A stretch of DNA of 64,000 nt from Myxococcales bacterium. Its GTDB lineage: Bacteria; Myxococcota; UBA727; GCA-2721815. Under the pieces are notes generated by a model. It did not search any database and was not told the DNA's origin. It was given only the letters and a program-made list of their open reading frames with translations. Both the position numbers and the translations under genes were made by a program. The first letter of the stretch is position 1. The number at the start of each line of letters is the position of its first letter. The stretch is taken from contig PBLQ01000014.1 of the NCBI GenBank assembly GCA_002721815.1, positions 8,156-72,155 of the forward strand, in the 5' to 3' direction. Of the stretch, positions 28,001 to 38,170 are shown in pieces.

Positions 28001-28599
28001 TACGTGCCAACCAACAGGCGACCCGAGCTAAACTCCGTATGGTTGCCCAAGGTTTTTGCAATGCCGAAATCCATGATTTTAAGTTCGCCTCGAGCAGTCA
28101 CAAAAATGTTGTCCGGCTTTAAATCCCGATGCACGATGCGGTGGCGGTGAATGGCGGTGAGGGCCTTTGAGAGTTGTTCGAAAGCGGCTCGAATCCTTTC
28201 AATGCGTTCGGGGGTATTGAGTTTGTCTGCCTTTTCTTTGGGCCACGGTTTTTCGTTGAGTTTCCCTTTGCTGCCTTTGATGAGTTTTTCGCCACCATCC
28301 AACCACTGAAAAAGGGGAATGCCCTGAATGAGCTCCATGGTGAAGTAGGGACGGTTGCGATCACTTCCAGACTCAAAGACGCGAACCACATTGGGGTGAT
28401 CCACCCGCTGCATGGCGCGAAACTCTCTTTTGAACCGCAACCGGTCCGCTTCTTCCCGCATATTTTCGGGAAGAACCATTTTGAGCGCACAAATTTTGCC
28501 AGTTTTTTGGTGGCGGACTTTATAGACGACGCCCATGCCACCCCGGCCAATTTCATCCATCACTTCGTAGGCACCAATGGTGTGCTTGTTGGAACTCAT
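25036..28599 (-). CDS. Ser/Thr protein kinase fused to AAA ATPase and TPR domains
   Basis: 1187 residues. The N-terminal PknB-type kinase is complete: GRGGMGVVYKV loop, Lys in ICALKMV, HRDLKPDNIF, DFGIAKT and APEQAL. A predicted ATPase domain follows from about residue 325, with SGQENIGKSRILE as P-loop and LIAIDDFHFAD as Walker B. TPR-like helices fill the last ~400 residues. No transmembrane segment is evident. The architecture resembles the kinase/ATPase/TPR signalling proteins that are abundant in Myxococcota. ATG at 28599 follows AGGA; the longer ORF runs into the ileS start and lacks support. Ligands and targets are unknown. Confidence 0.92.
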   Translation of the reverse strand: MSSNKHTIGAYEVMDEIGRGGMGVVYKVRHQKTGKICALKMVLPENMREEADRLRFKREFRAMQRVDHPNVVRVFESGSDRNRPYFTMELIQGIPLFQWLDGGEKLIKGSKGKLNEKPWPKEKADKLNTPERIERIRAAFEQLSKALTAIHRHRIVHRDLKPDNIFVTARGELKIMDFGIAKTLGNHTEFSSGRLLVGTYRYLAPEQALGIRVDTRADLYCMGVLLYEAVAGRHPFYSETDVGYAFHHARTIPQKVNAYNEEAPFDLAQLIEQLMNKEPTRRIASAGEVAFLLRSPLENTDAEMAQDHLDGGPIIFEPALIGRDPEIRTFEGLCKKTVRGKGSVLWLSGQENIGKSRILEQALAMGRSQNLDVIVSYCDPEDKSPFQPFVKIIDKMVRVAQNLPATVFQQMIGKSRDILAAHIPSLRKLNDPGAQHIMPALNTQNDPKQFFQAVWSFVSRYAMSRPVLIAIDDFHFADELSILLAEQLAKKMARHQQDKKKSIPLQLGLLFTSDVDTESTSRMRPLLEKISHIHGFQPMPLRPLTQGQVGEVVASMLGGAAVAQVIKERIHKDTKGLPGLVENQVRVWVDSGYLQRQKRVWVLSRQVSSESGLTNLKSLKEATNIIDISQVTQADLGDSEELSVFAEIRLEGLSDVARDLLPYIALIGQRTSFLFLKRVVPFSEDMLLDAINELLESQVLHESRERQDYLLPSSDRKLVSKNLEHGQKKRIHLLIAEALKKQAQMSGEPLAHQRIAHHMLEAGYETQALIHWVHAAQKALNNSANETAAELIRNAHKVLKRKGVSAQTDPLVVRAEFELTLMRLSALNRIGNHDACAELASRRRENYKKKQNKINLARFNIQVAESLVQVGKIEQAKNLAEKVLRLTKLPKDLLPLRGRAHRLLGQVYALEGSYEKSTTSLKRALWLCRNLNKHSEAEQAQSELADQHFWAGHVREAHKDFTELFNHAQQRHDSPNVIRYTYMLGETARAENQLKKAEQFFRKSIALAKPAGNQAAVGKGMAALALIKAINQNPEEAINICRQSLKILKEEQNKRNYAHAELVLARIQMDLGDKDGTDQTLRNVIAYAQEAKDTPMELEAVLRRILLHSQHKEPKTAEKHWASANSLAAQVDNQRLQLLTVYTKAQYLKAQNRHEQAETMVISALNQPIPPLARQMFTQLRSELLAP

Positions 28600-28762
28600 G
28601 GCAGGTCCTTTTGCCGATGTGGGGCGGTTGAGCCTCAACTTTCGCACAACTGGCCCTAAAACACCACTGTGAAGGCCGCTTTTAAGCCCACTGGGGCCGG
28701 GGGAGCTTGCGCCCAGAAACAGAGTGGGTATGCTGCCCACCTCAAACCATAACGAGGCAATA

Positions 28763-31700
28763 ATGGCGGCTTTTCCCCCTTTCAAAAACGATTTCTCCTT
28801 TGTGGCGGCTGAGCACGAAACGCTCAAACTCTGGGCCGATAAAGACATTTTTCCGCGTTCTGTGAGCCAGCGCCAACAGCCCAATGCTGCTGCTGATTAC
28901 GTGTTTTATGATGGCCCCCCATTCGCTACGGGGTTACCTCATTACGGACATCTGGTGGCTTCCACCATCAAAGACATCGTTCCCCGATACTGGGCCATGA
29001 GGGGCAAACACATCACGCGCCGTTTTGGCTGGGACACCCATGGATTGCCCATCGAAATGGAAGTGGAAAAAGAGCTTTCCCTCAGTGGCCCCACGGCCAT
29101 CAGAGAATACGGGGTCGCAAAGTTTAATGAGGCCTGTCGTTCCGGGGTGCTTCGTTACACTGAGGAGTGGCGTAAAACCATCACCCGCCTGGGCCGTTGG
29201 GTGGATTTTGATGACGACTATAAGACCATGGACCTGCCATTTATGGAAACGGTTTGGTGGGTGTTCGGCCAGCTTTGGGAAAAAGGTTTGGTCTACCAAG
29301 GTGTTCGCGTCATGCCTTTTTCTTGGCGGCTGTCTACGCCATTGTCCAATTTTGAGGCCAATCTCGATTATCGATCGGTACAAGATCCCTCTGTGACCGC
29401 GCGTTTGGCCATTAAAGACGACGCTGATGACGCCTCTCTTTTGATATGGACCACCACCCCTTGGACCCTGCCTTCCAACTTGGCGGTGGCAGTGGGTGAA
29501 GACATCGATTACGTATTGGCCGAAACTGAAGCGGGCGAAAAAGTTTATGTGGCTCACGATCGCATGTCTTCGGTTTTAGGTAAAAATGCCAAAGAGCTGA
29601 AGGTGGTTAAAGGCAAAGCTTTGGTGGGCAAGCGTTACGAACCTTTGTTTCCTTACTTTGAAAATGATGAGACAGGTGCCCCGCGGCCCAATGCGTTCCA
29701 AGTGATCGCATCCTCTCACGTGACCACAGAAAATGGGACGGGCTTGGTTCACATGGCCCCTGCTTTTGGTGAAGACGACTTTAATGCTTGTGCCAACATC
29801 AACTTGGCACCGGTGGACCCAGTAGATGAAGAGGGTCGCTTTGACGACTCGGTATCGGATTATGCGGGCCAAAACATCAAGGATGCAGACAAGGCCATCA
29901 TCCGGCGCTTGAAAGACGAAGGAAAACTCTTCGACCAAGGGACGGTGCAGCACAGCTACCCGTTTTGTTGGCGCAGTGGAACGCCGCTCATTTACAAAAC
30001 GGTACCCGTTTGGTTTGTAAAAGTAGAAAAGCTGCGCGAACAGATGCAGGCACACAACGCTGGTATTCATTGGGTACCCGAGGCCATTGGGCAAAAGCGT
30101 TTTGGTAATTGGTTGGCAGATGCCAGGGACTGGGCCATCTCTCGGAATCGTTTTTGGGGCACGCCCATCCCCATTTGGAAATGCGATGATTGTGACCAGA
30201 CCCAATGTGTTTCCTCGGTTGAGGAGTTAGAGAAATGTGTCGGCAGTTCGGTATCTGATTTGCACCCACATTTCGTGGACAAGCATCAATGGCCTTGTGA
30301 GAACTGCGGCGGCACCATGTCGCGCATACCCGAGGTGTTTGATTGTTGGTTTGAATCGGGCTCCATGCCGTACGCACAAGAGCATTACCCTTTCGAAAAC
30401 GCCGAACGGTTTGAACGGCGGTTTCCCGCGCAGTTCATTGCGGAGGGTCTCGATCAAACCCGTGGGTGGTTCTATACTTTGTTGGTCCTGTCCACAGCTC
30501 TCTTCGACAAAAAGCCTTTCGAAAATGTGGTGGTCAACGGGATGATCTTGGCCGAAGACGGCAGCAAAATGAGTAAATCCAAGCGGAATTACCCAGACCC
30601 CAATGAAGTACTCGAGACCATAGGCGCAGATGCTTTGAGGGCTTACCTCATTAACTCTCCTGTGGTGCGAGGCGAACCTTTGCGTTTTACAGAGCGAGGG
30701 GTGCGGGAGGTGGTTCGTACGGTCATGTTGCCCTTGTCAAATGCATGGTCCTTCTTTGTCCAATACGCCAACGTGGACGGTTTTGATCCTAAAAAAGATT
30801 TGTCACGGGCGCCTGCGCGCCACGAACGTCCAGAGCTCGATCAATGGATTTTATCGGTGCTGCAAAGTTTGGTGGGTGAAGTCAACACGCAAATGGAAGG
30901 TTATTATCTGTATAAAGTTGTGCCTCCCATGGTGGGCTTTATCGATGACCTCACCAATTGGTACATTCGACGCAGCCGACGACGGTTTTGGAAAAATGCT
31001 GAAGACGAAGCGGGGCAAAAGGACAAACTGTCCGCCTATGCAACCCTTTATGAAGTTTTGGTTGAGTTCGCCAAAGTGTTGGCGCCGGTGTTGCCGTTTA
31101 TCACTGAAAGCTTGTACCAAAACCTTGTGGTGAGTACCGGAATGGCCTCCGAAAGTACCGAGAGCATTCATTTGTGTGATTATCCCCAAGTGGATACCGA
31201 TGCGATTCAAGAAGAGTTGGAGCGTATGGTGGCCTTGAGCCGAGAAGTTGTGAAAATGGGGCGTGCTTTGCGCGAGAAACACAAATTGAAAACCCGGCAA
31301 CCACTGGGGGCCGTGGTGGTGGCTTCGCACGACCCCGTTGTAAGGGACGCACTCAAAAGCCAAGAGCAAATCATCTGTGAAGAACTCAATGTAAAGTCAC
31401 TGCACCTCGAGGAAGACGCCAGCGCCTTGGCCACGTTGAAGATCAAACCCAATTTTAAAACTTTGGGGCGTCGCATGGGAAAAAATATGAAGCAGGCCGC
31501 AGCGGAAATCGCCCAACTTGGAACGGACGATTTCAAAAGCTTACAAGCGGGCGCCAGCGTGACTGTATGCGGCGAAGCCATTGGGCTTGACGACCTCATC
31601 GTGGCCCAAGAAGCAAAGGGGGATATGGTGGTTGAAACAGCGGGCGCGCTCACAGTCGCTTTGGATACCCAACTGTCCACCGAATTGGTTCAAGAAGGCC

Positions 31701-31957
31701 TGGTTCGCGAAGTGATCAGTCGCCTACAGAAGCACCGCAAGGACAGTGGTTTGGAGATTACCGATCGGGTGGCGCTCAACTTACGGACCCCATCCCAAGA
31801 TTTGGTTGATGCGCTGAATCGCTTCTCAACGCACATTCAAGAGGAAGTGCTGGCGATCCAGCTCAACAGCGAGCTTGGCGATACCGCTTTGGAGGCAAAC
31901 GCCGAAACCGAAGTTGAAGGAAATAAGCTTTGGATTGGGATGGAAAAGCAGGCTTAG
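28763..31957 (+). CDS. ileS: Isoleucyl-tRNA synthetase
   Basis: 1064 residues, the longer class of IleRS. Class I signatures: [13 protein letters not shown] (HIGH-type) near residue 58 and [14 protein letters not shown] (KMSKS). The editing domain sits between them ([22 protein letters not shown]). The anticodon-binding and extended C-terminal domain resembles the eukaryote-like IleRS2 type ([18 protein letters not shown]); IleRS2 is often linked to mupirocin tolerance. CGAGG precedes the ATG. It ends in a 4-base stop overlap with clpX. Confidence 0.96.
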   Translation: MAAFPPFKNDFSFVAAEHETLKLWADKDIFPRSVSQRQQPNAAADYVFYDGPPFATGLPHYGHLVASTIKDIVPRYWAMRGKHITRRFGWDTHGLPIEMEVEKELSLSGPTAIREYGVAKFNEACRSGVLRYTEEWRKTITRLGRWVDFDDDYKTMDLPFMETVWWVFGQLWEKGLVYQGVRVMPFSWRLSTPLSNFEANLDYRSVQDPSVTARLAIKDDADDASLLIWTTTPWTLPSNLAVAVGEDIDYVLAETEAGEKVYVAHDRMSSVLGKNAKELKVVKGKALVGKRYEPLFPYFENDETGAPRPNAFQVIASSHVTTENGTGLVHMAPAFGEDDFNACANINLAPVDPVDEEGRFDDSVSDYAGQNIKDADKAIIRRLKDEGKLFDQGTVQHSYPFCWRSGTPLIYKTVPVWFVKVEKLREQMQAHNAGIHWVPEAIGQKRFGNWLADARDWAISRNRFWGTPIPIWKCDDCDQTQCVSSVEELEKCVGSSVSDLHPHFVDKHQWPCENCGGTMSRIPEVFDCWFESGSMPYAQEHYPFENAERFERRFPAQFIAEGLDQTRGWFYTLLVLSTALFDKKPFENVVVNGMILAEDGSKMSKSKRNYPDPNEVLETIGADALRAYLINSPVVRGEPLRFTERGVREVVRTVMLPLSNAWSFFVQYANVDGFDPKKDLSRAPARHERPELDQWILSVLQSLVGEVNTQMEGYYLYKVVPPMVGFIDDLTNWYIRRSRRRFWKNAEDEAGQKDKLSAYATLYEVLVEFAKVLAPVLPFITESLYQNLVVSTGMASESTESIHLCDYPQVDTDAIQEELERMVALSREVVKMGRALREKHKLKTRQPLGAVVVASHDPVVRDALKSQEQIICEELNVKSLHLEEDASALATLKIKPNFKTLGRRMGKNMKQAAAEIAQLGTDDFKSLQAGASVTVCGEAIGLDDLIVAQEAKGDMVVETAGALTVALDTQLSTELVQEGLVREVISRLQKHRKDSGLEITDRVALNLRTPSQDLVDALNRFSTHIQEEVLAIQLNSELGDTALEANAETEVEGNKLWIGMEKQA

Positions 31958-33201
31958 GCGCTTTTCTTTTCTTCACTGAATGTGAGCAGCGGGTCGGCGC
32001 CTTCATCGATCACTTTGTCAGTGATGGTGCACTCAATGATGCCGTCCAAAAAGGGCACGTGGTACATGATATCGAGCATGGCATTTTCGATAATGGCCCT
32101 AAGGCCCCGTGCGCCGCATTTTCGGTCGAATGCTTTTTGTGCGATGGCCGCCAGTGCATCTTCGGTAAATGACAGTTTCACGCCTTCGAGCTCAAATAAC
32201 TTTTGATATTGTTTCACCAATGCGTTCTTGGGCTTGGATAGGATGGTAATCAAATCGTCTCGCGTGATGTGCTCGAGCGTGGTGATCACCGGCAAGCGGC
32301 CAATGAATTCTGGGATCAAACCAAAATGCGTTAAGTCTTGAGTGTGCACGTGCTTGAGCACCTGACCTTGGGTGCGCTCGTCATTGGTTTGAATGGCCGC
32401 GCCAAAGCCAATATTCTTTTTCCCGATACGACGACCAATGAAGGTCTCGATACCTGCAAAGGCGCCGCCACAGATGAACAAGATATTAGAAGTGTCTACC
32501 TGAATGGTATTTTCTTGTTGTCCGTATTTTTTGGTGCCTCTGGGGCTCACATTGCATTTGGTGCCTTCGATCAACTTGAGGAGGCCCTGTTGGACGCCTT
32601 CTCCTGAAACGTCACGGGTCACGCTGGGGCCTTCGCCTCGTGAAGCCAGCTTATCGATTTCGTCGATATAGACGATGCCGGTCTGTGCCTTTTCGATATC
32701 GTTATCGGCTGCAGACAAAAGGTTTTGAATGATGCTTTCTACATCTTCGCCCACATATCCTGCTTCAGTGAGGGTCGTGGCGTCAGCAATGGCGAAAGGC
32801 ACTTGTAGAAACCTGGCCAAGCTTTGGGCGAGCAGGGTCTTTCCGGTACCAGTAGGCCCAATGAGCATGATGTTGCTCTTTTGTAGCTCCACTTGCCCGT
32901 TTTCGGTGGGCGCGTTGATGCGTTTGTAGTGGTTGTAAACCGCGACGGATAAAACCTTCTTCGCATCGTTTTGCCCTATGACATAGCGATCGAGAAACGC
33001 GTTGATCTCTTTTGGCGTTGGGAGATCTAAGAGCTCTTGGGTGCGTTGTCCGTTTTTGTCTTCTGCAATGATATCATTGCAAAGACGGATACACTCATCA
33101 CAGATATAAACGGTGGGGCCGGCAATTAGCTTTTTCACTTCTCGCTGGCTTTTGCCGCAGAAGGAACATTTCAAAAAACCGCCACTTTCACGCTTGCTCA
33201 T
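31954..33201 (-). CDS. clpX: ATP-dependent Clp protease ATP-binding subunit ClpX
   Basis: 415 residues. Zinc-binding N-domain with four Cys (CSFCGK ... [10 protein letters not shown]), Walker [13 protein letters not shown], and the ClpX-specific [11 protein letters not shown] sensor-2 region. ClpX unfolds tagged proteins and feeds them to ClpP. Neither clpP nor tig, its usual neighbours, is in this window. AAGGA precedes the ATG. Its divergent upstream region contains repeated TGTAGA half-sites. Confidence 0.97.
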   Translation of the reverse strand: MSKRESGGFLKCSFCGKSQREVKKLIAGPTVYICDECIRLCNDIIAEDKNGQRTQELLDLPTPKEINAFLDRYVIGQNDAKKVLSVAVYNHYKRINAPTENGQVELQKSNIMLIGPTGTGKTLLAQSLARFLQVPFAIADATTLTEAGYVGEDVESIIQNLLSAADNDIEKAQTGIVYIDEIDKLASRGEGPSVTRDVSGEGVQQGLLKLIEGTKCNVSPRGTKKYGQQENTIQVDTSNILFICGGAFAGIETFIGRRIGKKNIGFGAAIQTNDERTQGQVLKHVHTQDLTHFGLIPEFIGRLPVITTLEHITRDDLITILSKPKNALVKQYQKLFELEGVKLSFTEDALAAIAQKAFDRKCGARGLRAIIENAMLDIMYHVPFLDGIIECTITDKVIDEGADPLLTFSEEKKSA

Positions 33202-33306
33202 TCATTTCATCCTTACCGTCTTGTTCGCTTCAATATAACATTGTGCGCTTCAGGCGGGGCTGGTGCAAATAATCGACCCAAAATTCCCATAACTTGAGCA
33301 CCTTTA

Positions 33307-33337
33307 TGTAGAGATCTACACCCTAAAAATCTACACC
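33307..33337. repeat. TGTAGA half-site cluster upstream of clpX and a cysteine desulfurase
   Basis: TGTAGA and TCTACA form a 6-base inverted repeat with a 2-base spacer (33307-33320), and a second ATCTACACC follows 15 bases after the first. Three half-sites in 31 bases look like an operator, but no regulator is known. Confidence 0.4.
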
Positions 33338-33433
33338 AAAAGCGGTCCGGGGCCAAGGGAAGGTTGATTGACGGTGATTTTGCCAATTTGTGCTTGAAAA
33401 TTAGGCCTTTCGGAATATCGCTGGGCCCGGTAA

Positions 33434-34576
33434 ATGAAAAATATGGATCAAAAATTTTATCTAGACGCCAATGCATCTGTACCCCTGCGAGCTGGAGCCA
33501 CCGAGGCGCTGGTGGAGGCCATGTCCTACACGGGCAACCCTTCATCCCCACATGCCATGGGGCGGAAGGTGCGACAACTTTTAGATCTGGCCCGGCAGCG
33601 ATTGGGACGGGCCTTGGGCGGCAGTGAGAAAGATGTGATTTTCACCTCTGGTGCCAGTGAAGGCAACCGGTGGCTGGTTGCTTCGTTGTCCTTATTGGCT
33701 GCGAAAAAGAATCGCCCCTTAAAGGTGGTGTCGACGAAAATCGAACACCCTTCTTTAGCCAAACCCTTGGCTGCTGCAGCTTCGAGGGGAGATTTCATTT
33801 TGGATTTCATCCCCATCGATAGACGCGGTGTATGGGATTTGAATGCGGTCCCATTGGCCCAGGCCGATGTCTTGATCACCACTGCTGCGCATAATGAAAC
33901 CGGTCTTTTAGCGCCTTTAGCAATTCTAGAGCAGGCCATCGGGCCTGAAACTTTGTGGTGTTTGGATGCTGCTCAGAGCTTTGCCCGAGAAAAGCAGCCC
34001 CCTCACAGGGCTGATGTGGTGGTGGTTTCGGGCCACAAAGTGGGAGCCCCTGCGGGTTGTGGTGCCATTTTATTGAGAAATAAAGCCAAGGGCCTGCCCG
34101 TACCCTTGATGGGTGGCGGGCAAGAATCGGGGCTCAGGCCTGGTACGGAAGCTTGGGTGCTCCACCACGTTTTTGGCACGGTTTGTGGTTCGATTGAAGA
34201 AATTCGCGATGAAAATCAAAGGCTTAAAGGTTTAAGAGATGAGGTTGAGCGCATGTTGCTTTCGGCTTGGAACGGGGCAGAAGTATTGTTTCAAGACCAG
34301 CCCCGCTTGCCCAATACCAGTGCCATCACCCTACCTGGCGTCAATGGTGAGGCGCTTCGGATGGCCATCGACGTGAGTGGTGTTTGTGTGGGCTTTGGCG
34401 CCGCCTGCTCGGCTTTAGCGCCCGAACCGAGTCCCGCGCTGTTGTCCTTAGGGCTGTCCCCGCAGGAGGCCCGTGCCACGCTTCGAATTTCTCTGCCCAG
34501 TGGGATTGAAGCTTCTCAGCTCGAAACTGCCTTGGAGCGTCTCAAGAAAGTTGGGGAAAGATTGCTCCAAAAATGA
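33434..34576 (+). CDS. Cysteine desulfurase (class V aminotransferase)
   Basis: 380 residues. NifS/IscS-type PLP enzyme that removes sulfur from Cys as a persulfide. Visible: LDANASVPLRAGA, NPSSPHAMGR, DAAQSF, the PLP-binding Lys in VVVSGHKVGAP, GGGQESGLRPGT, and the sulfur-accepting Cys in GFGAACSALAPEPSPAL. No IscU, SufU or thiolation partner is adjacent, so its sulfur acceptor is unknown. A second ATG lies 9 bases into the frame. Divergent from clpX. Confidence 0.92.
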   Translation: MKNMDQKFYLDANASVPLRAGATEALVEAMSYTGNPSSPHAMGRKVRQLLDLARQRLGRALGGSEKDVIFTSGASEGNRWLVASLSLLAAKKNRPLKVVSTKIEHPSLAKPLAAAASRGDFILDFIPIDRRGVWDLNAVPLAQADVLITTAAHNETGLLAPLAILEQAIGPETLWCLDAAQSFAREKQPPHRADVVVVSGHKVGAPAGCGAILLRNKAKGLPVPLMGGGQESGLRPGTEAWVLHHVFGTVCGSIEEIRDENQRLKGLRDEVERMLLSAWNGAEVLFQDQPRLPNTSAITLPGVNGEALRMAIDVSGVCVGFGAACSALAPEPSPALLSLGLSPQEARATLRISLPSGIEASQLETALERLKKVGERLLQK

Positions 34577-34630
34577 AGTCTTGGGTTTCTATTTCGTCTA
34601 AATTTCGGCTACCCTGACCGGACAGCGAAT

Positions 34631-35992
34631 ATGATGAACAAGTCTTTGAATTGTATAAAAAATCGGTTTTTCCCACTGGGGACTGCAGCAGTGGTCCTTC
34701 TGATGTTTGTGGTGCCGATCCATTCCAAGGTCGCCCATGCTGTTCCGACGCAGATTGAACAGAACAGTTATTTTTTTGAGGAATTGCTGAAGAGCTGCCA
34801 GGCCTCCTACCTGAAAAAAGTGTCCATGCAATCATTGATTCGTGCGGGTTTACTTTCCTTCGTGGAGGAGAGTGGTTGCGTGCTGCATTGGGGCTCAGGG
34901 AAAATCAAAGTGCGTTGTTACCACGAAACGGTGACCCACGATTTGCCCTTAGACGCTGCGGATGATGGGGCAAAACTACTCGCCAGGGTGATTCTTCTCA
35001 ACACCGTTTCCAAGTCGAGCGTTCAATCTTTACGAGAGGCTGTTGCGAAGGGGATCGTTAACTCCTTAGGCGATCCGTTTACCGCATATTTAGCGCCCGG
35101 CGAGGTGCAACAACTCAAAAGATACGGCCATTGGAGCGTTGGCGTCGCCATGGATCCGAAACATCCTGATCGCGTGCACGGCGTGCGACCCGGGTCGTCC
35201 GCAGATATGCGTGGGGTTTTTGTGGGTGACCGTTTGTTGCGCGTGGATGGACAATCGGTGAACGGGAAATATTACAGTGAGATGAGTGCAATTTTAGTGG
35301 GACCACCCGAGGAGCGGGTGACCATCGAACTGTCGCGAGACGATGGCATCCACCGTTTTCAGCTTAACCGCTCCGATGAAGAGTCTATTCCCATTTGGGC
35401 GCAGAAGATTCACAAGGATCTTCTCTACATGCGGCCTGGAAAATTCGACAATGGGATGGCTGACACCATGTGGGTTCAATTGGCCGCTCATGCACAGGTT
35501 AAAGGTGTGATTTTGGATTTACGCCACAATCCAGGCGGGTTGTTGAGTGAGGGGATTTCCTTCCTAAATGGTTTTGTTGGGGAGGGCGCATTGGGAAGTG
35601 TTCATCCGCGCGCGGGTCACCCGGTACAATCCTACAAGGCATCGCAAGCGCATGTTTTGTCGGAATTGCCCATCGTCATTTTGGTTGATGGCGGGACCGC
35701 CTCTGTCGCTGAATTTGTAGCTTTGGTGCTTAAAGAACGGTTAGGCGCTGCTTTGGTGGGCCAGTCCACTTTGGGAAAAGGAAGGGTGCAAAGGGTGATC
35801 AGTTTACCGGATTCAGGGGCCATGCGCATTTCTGTGGCAGAGCTGGTGGGACCTTCTGGCCAGCGCATCAAGAAGAGCCTAGAGGTCGATCACTTTTTGG
35901 CACCAGCGGCTGGGAATACTGCGATTTCCGGTAAAAACCCCGCTGAGGATTCTTGGGTGGCCTTTGGGGTGGGCCTTCTGCGCAAGAAATAA
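34631..35992 (+). CDS. S41-family (C-terminal processing) peptidase with PDZ domain
   Basis: 453 residues. Signal peptide or N-terminal anchor (GTAAVVLLMFVVPIHSKVAHA). A PDZ-like domain at about 165-235 contains GVRPGSSADMRGVFVGDRLLRVDGQSV. The S41 core has DLRHNPGGLL, the Ser in DGGTASVAEF (about residue 358) and the Lys in STLGKGRVQ (about residue 382), so the Ser-Lys dyad is intact. It acts outside the cytoplasm on protein C-termini. Two in-frame ATGs are adjacent. Confidence 0.9.
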   Translation: MMNKSLNCIKNRFFPLGTAAVVLLMFVVPIHSKVAHAVPTQIEQNSYFFEELLKSCQASYLKKVSMQSLIRAGLLSFVEESGCVLHWGSGKIKVRCYHETVTHDLPLDAADDGAKLLARVILLNTVSKSSVQSLREAVAKGIVNSLGDPFTAYLAPGEVQQLKRYGHWSVGVAMDPKHPDRVHGVRPGSSADMRGVFVGDRLLRVDGQSVNGKYYSEMSAILVGPPEERVTIELSRDDGIHRFQLNRSDEESIPIWAQKIHKDLLYMRPGKFDNGMADTMWVQLAAHAQVKGVILDLRHNPGGLLSEGISFLNGFVGEGALGSVHPRAGHPVQSYKASQAHVLSELPIVILVDGGTASVAEFVALVLKERLGAALVGQSTLGKGRVQRVISLPDSGAMRISVAELVGPSGQRIKKSLEVDHFLAPAAGNTAISGKNPAEDSWVAFGVGLLRKK

Positions 35993-36097
35993 CGGGTTGC
36001 GTGTGTCTCGCCATGTCCCACTGACCAAACCGTTTTGCAAAGCTTCGGATTTATGCCAAACTTTCAGGGTACCGATCTCAATTTTGGGCATCATCTG

Positions 36098-38074
36098 ATG
36101 AATCTACGTTTCTTAATTTTTTTGTTCGTGTGCCTGGGTTTAATGACCCATGGTTGTTCCTGCGAAGAAGAGCCCATTCAAAAGGTCGAAACTGAATTTA
36201 AATGTGAGATCAAAGAATGCGATTCAGGTGAGGCTTACCGAAACGGACAGTGTGTTCGGGAGGGGTGCGAGGCCGATAGTGACTGTTGTCCCGGAACGCG
36301 TTGTCGCAGTGACCTCAACATGTGTTGGCCCTTTGAACTTGAGGCTGACTTTGCCTGTGAGAGTGATGGCGACTGTCCAAACCCTTCCATGCGCTGCGCT
36401 GAAAAGGTTATTGGCGAACGCCAACCGTTGCGCATATGCCAGTTCGACAGTTGCGACAATGATGGAGAATGTGGACGCGGACAGAGCTGTTTTAGCGGCG
36501 TTTGCGTGGCCACAGTGCCCTGTGACACCAGTTGCGAGATGGGCGCCGTTTGCGATGTGTTGACGGGGTGGTGTACGCAAGTTCCCACTGACGCTGTTGG
36601 TTGTGATGACTCTTGCAAATCGGATGAAGTGTTGGTGTTGTCCGAGCCCACTCTGATGCGGGGAGAGTCTTGTTGTGAGGTACGTTGCGCCTGCGCCAAG
36701 CGTCCACCCATACAGCCCGTTAGATATGGTCCCTATACTCGCGTGGCTGCTTCGCCCGAGAAGGTTTGGGTGGCAACCTACGAAGAAGCCTTCGGCGACC
36801 TCATGGTGTTACAATACGATCATGATGGCAATGAACTCCTGTCCGAAATTGTTGATGGTGTTCCGCCCGAAGGGGAGTTGCTTGGGGATCCCAATGGTGC
36901 TCGAGGGGGGGTCTCAGAGCCAGGGCCGGACGTAGGCACGCACATCGCCCTGGTTTTATCCGATACGGGTCTGCCAAGAATCGCCTATTTCAACGCCACC
37001 ACGCGTTCCCTCAACCTCGCGGTTTTTGATGGCGCTGAATGGCTCATGCATCAGGTACAAGGCCCATTGGAGGGTGATGAAGTTGGTTTTATCGGGCGGT
37101 ATAATGCCATTGCCATCGACGCGGCCACTGGAGGCTTATTGATCGCCACCCATTTTGGAAATCTACGACAAGCTGATGGGACCTTGCGTTCGGGCGTGCG
37201 TTTGGCACGGGCGGCACATACAGCACCGAGCAGCGCTGCCGATTGGAACTTTGTGGACATCAAAACCCACTGGCCTGTGGGGGCTTGTATGGGCAGCTGT
37301 GCTGAAGGCGAGGCTTGTATTGCCCAAGGCGAAATCAGCGTTTGTGCGGCTATTGTCGGGGACTGCACGGGGTGTCCCTCGGGCAGTGTTTGTGTTTCGG
37401 AATCTCAGGATGGCGGTTTGGGACAAGGATTTTGCGCCGAAGCGGCCCTCGACCCATCGGAAGGGCCCATTGCTGCGGCCGGGCAATACAATCAGCTCTA
37501 CTCCGATGCGACTGCCACCTTGTTGGGATCTTATGATGGACGTTTTGGCTCTTTGCAGCTCATTACCGTCTTAACGGACGGGACCTTCGAGTCCGAAACG
37601 CTGGATGGTGATGGGCAAGGGGCGCACCCTTCCCACGATGTGGGCAGACATTTGGATATCGCCAGTCACGAGGGGCAAACATTGGTGTCATACATGGATT
37701 TTACAACCCATGCATTTCGCTATTGGTTGGGGGATCCGCTCATGGACAACGGTGAGTTTGGCGTGATCGACAATGGTGCAAGCATAGATCAGCCTGGCTT
37801 AGGCTTCGTAGGGGCTTCAGGCCAAATGGTGGCTTCCGTCACGGGGGTGGTTTCTGTGGTTTACCAAAATGCCACCGATTTGAACCTGAAAATGGCCTCT
37901 TTCCAAGGGGGGGAATGGATTCCCAGAAGCCTTCTATCTACTGGAAGTCACGGCTTTTTCTCGGATATCGCTGTGTATGGCACCAAGGCTTTCGTGGTCT
38001 CCATGGAAGAGCAATTGGACGAGCGTGGCATCAACCAGCCTTACCTTTGGCTACTGGTTGAACAAATTCCGTAG
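36098..38074 (+). CDS. Large Cys-rich lipoprotein with propeller-like region
   Basis: 658 residues. Signal peptide and lipobox-like LMTHGCSCEEE, so probably lipid-anchored. Residues ~25-215 hold Cys-rich modules (CDSGEAYRNGQCVREGCEADSDCCPGTRC). The rest is a repetitive beta-rich region with repeated DVGTHIALVLSD / DVGRHLDIASH motifs, consistent with a propeller, interrupted near residue 395 by another Cys-rich insert (CMGSCAEGEACIAQG). I chose the ATG at 36098; earlier in-frame starts leave no signal peptide at the N-terminus. Function unknown. Confidence 0.78.
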   Translation: MNLRFLIFLFVCLGLMTHGCSCEEEPIQKVETEFKCEIKECDSGEAYRNGQCVREGCEADSDCCPGTRCRSDLNMCWPFELEADFACESDGDCPNPSMRCAEKVIGERQPLRICQFDSCDNDGECGRGQSCFSGVCVATVPCDTSCEMGAVCDVLTGWCTQVPTDAVGCDDSCKSDEVLVLSEPTLMRGESCCEVRCACAKRPPIQPVRYGPYTRVAASPEKVWVATYEEAFGDLMVLQYDHDGNELLSEIVDGVPPEGELLGDPNGARGGVSEPGPDVGTHIALVLSDTGLPRIAYFNATTRSLNLAVFDGAEWLMHQVQGPLEGDEVGFIGRYNAIAIDAATGGLLIATHFGNLRQADGTLRSGVRLARAAHTAPSSAADWNFVDIKTHWPVGACMGSCAEGEACIAQGEISVCAAIVGDCTGCPSGSVCVSESQDGGLGQGFCAEAALDPSEGPIAAAGQYNQLYSDATATLLGSYDGRFGSLQLITVLTDGTFESETLDGDGQGAHPSHDVGRHLDIASHEGQTLVSYMDFTTHAFRYWLGDPLMDNGEFGVIDNGASIDQPGLGFVGASGQMVASVTGVVSVVYQNATDLNLKMASFQGGEWIPRSLLSTGSHGFFSDIAVYGTKAFVVSMEEQLDERGINQPYLWLLVEQIP

Positions 38075-38092
38075 GCAATTGGGCCAATTGCC
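38074..38092. promoter_or_regulatory. Perfect 9-base inverted repeat upstream of etfBA
   Basis: GGCAATTGG and CCAATTGCC flank a single base, overlapping the last base of the upstream stop codon and 79 bases before etfB. No T-run follows on either strand, so an operator is more likely than a terminator. Confidence 0.5.
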
Positions 38093-38170
38093 GGTTGCCC
38101 TCACCTCCAAAAAACAGTAGATCCGACCCATATCAATATGACTTGAACTACAAACTTTTGGAGTGTTTTC

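Noticed and set aside
28600-28884. N-terminal extension of the kinase gene into the ileS start
   Set aside because: The ATG at 28599 has a good ribosome site and gives the usual short lead before the kinase domain.
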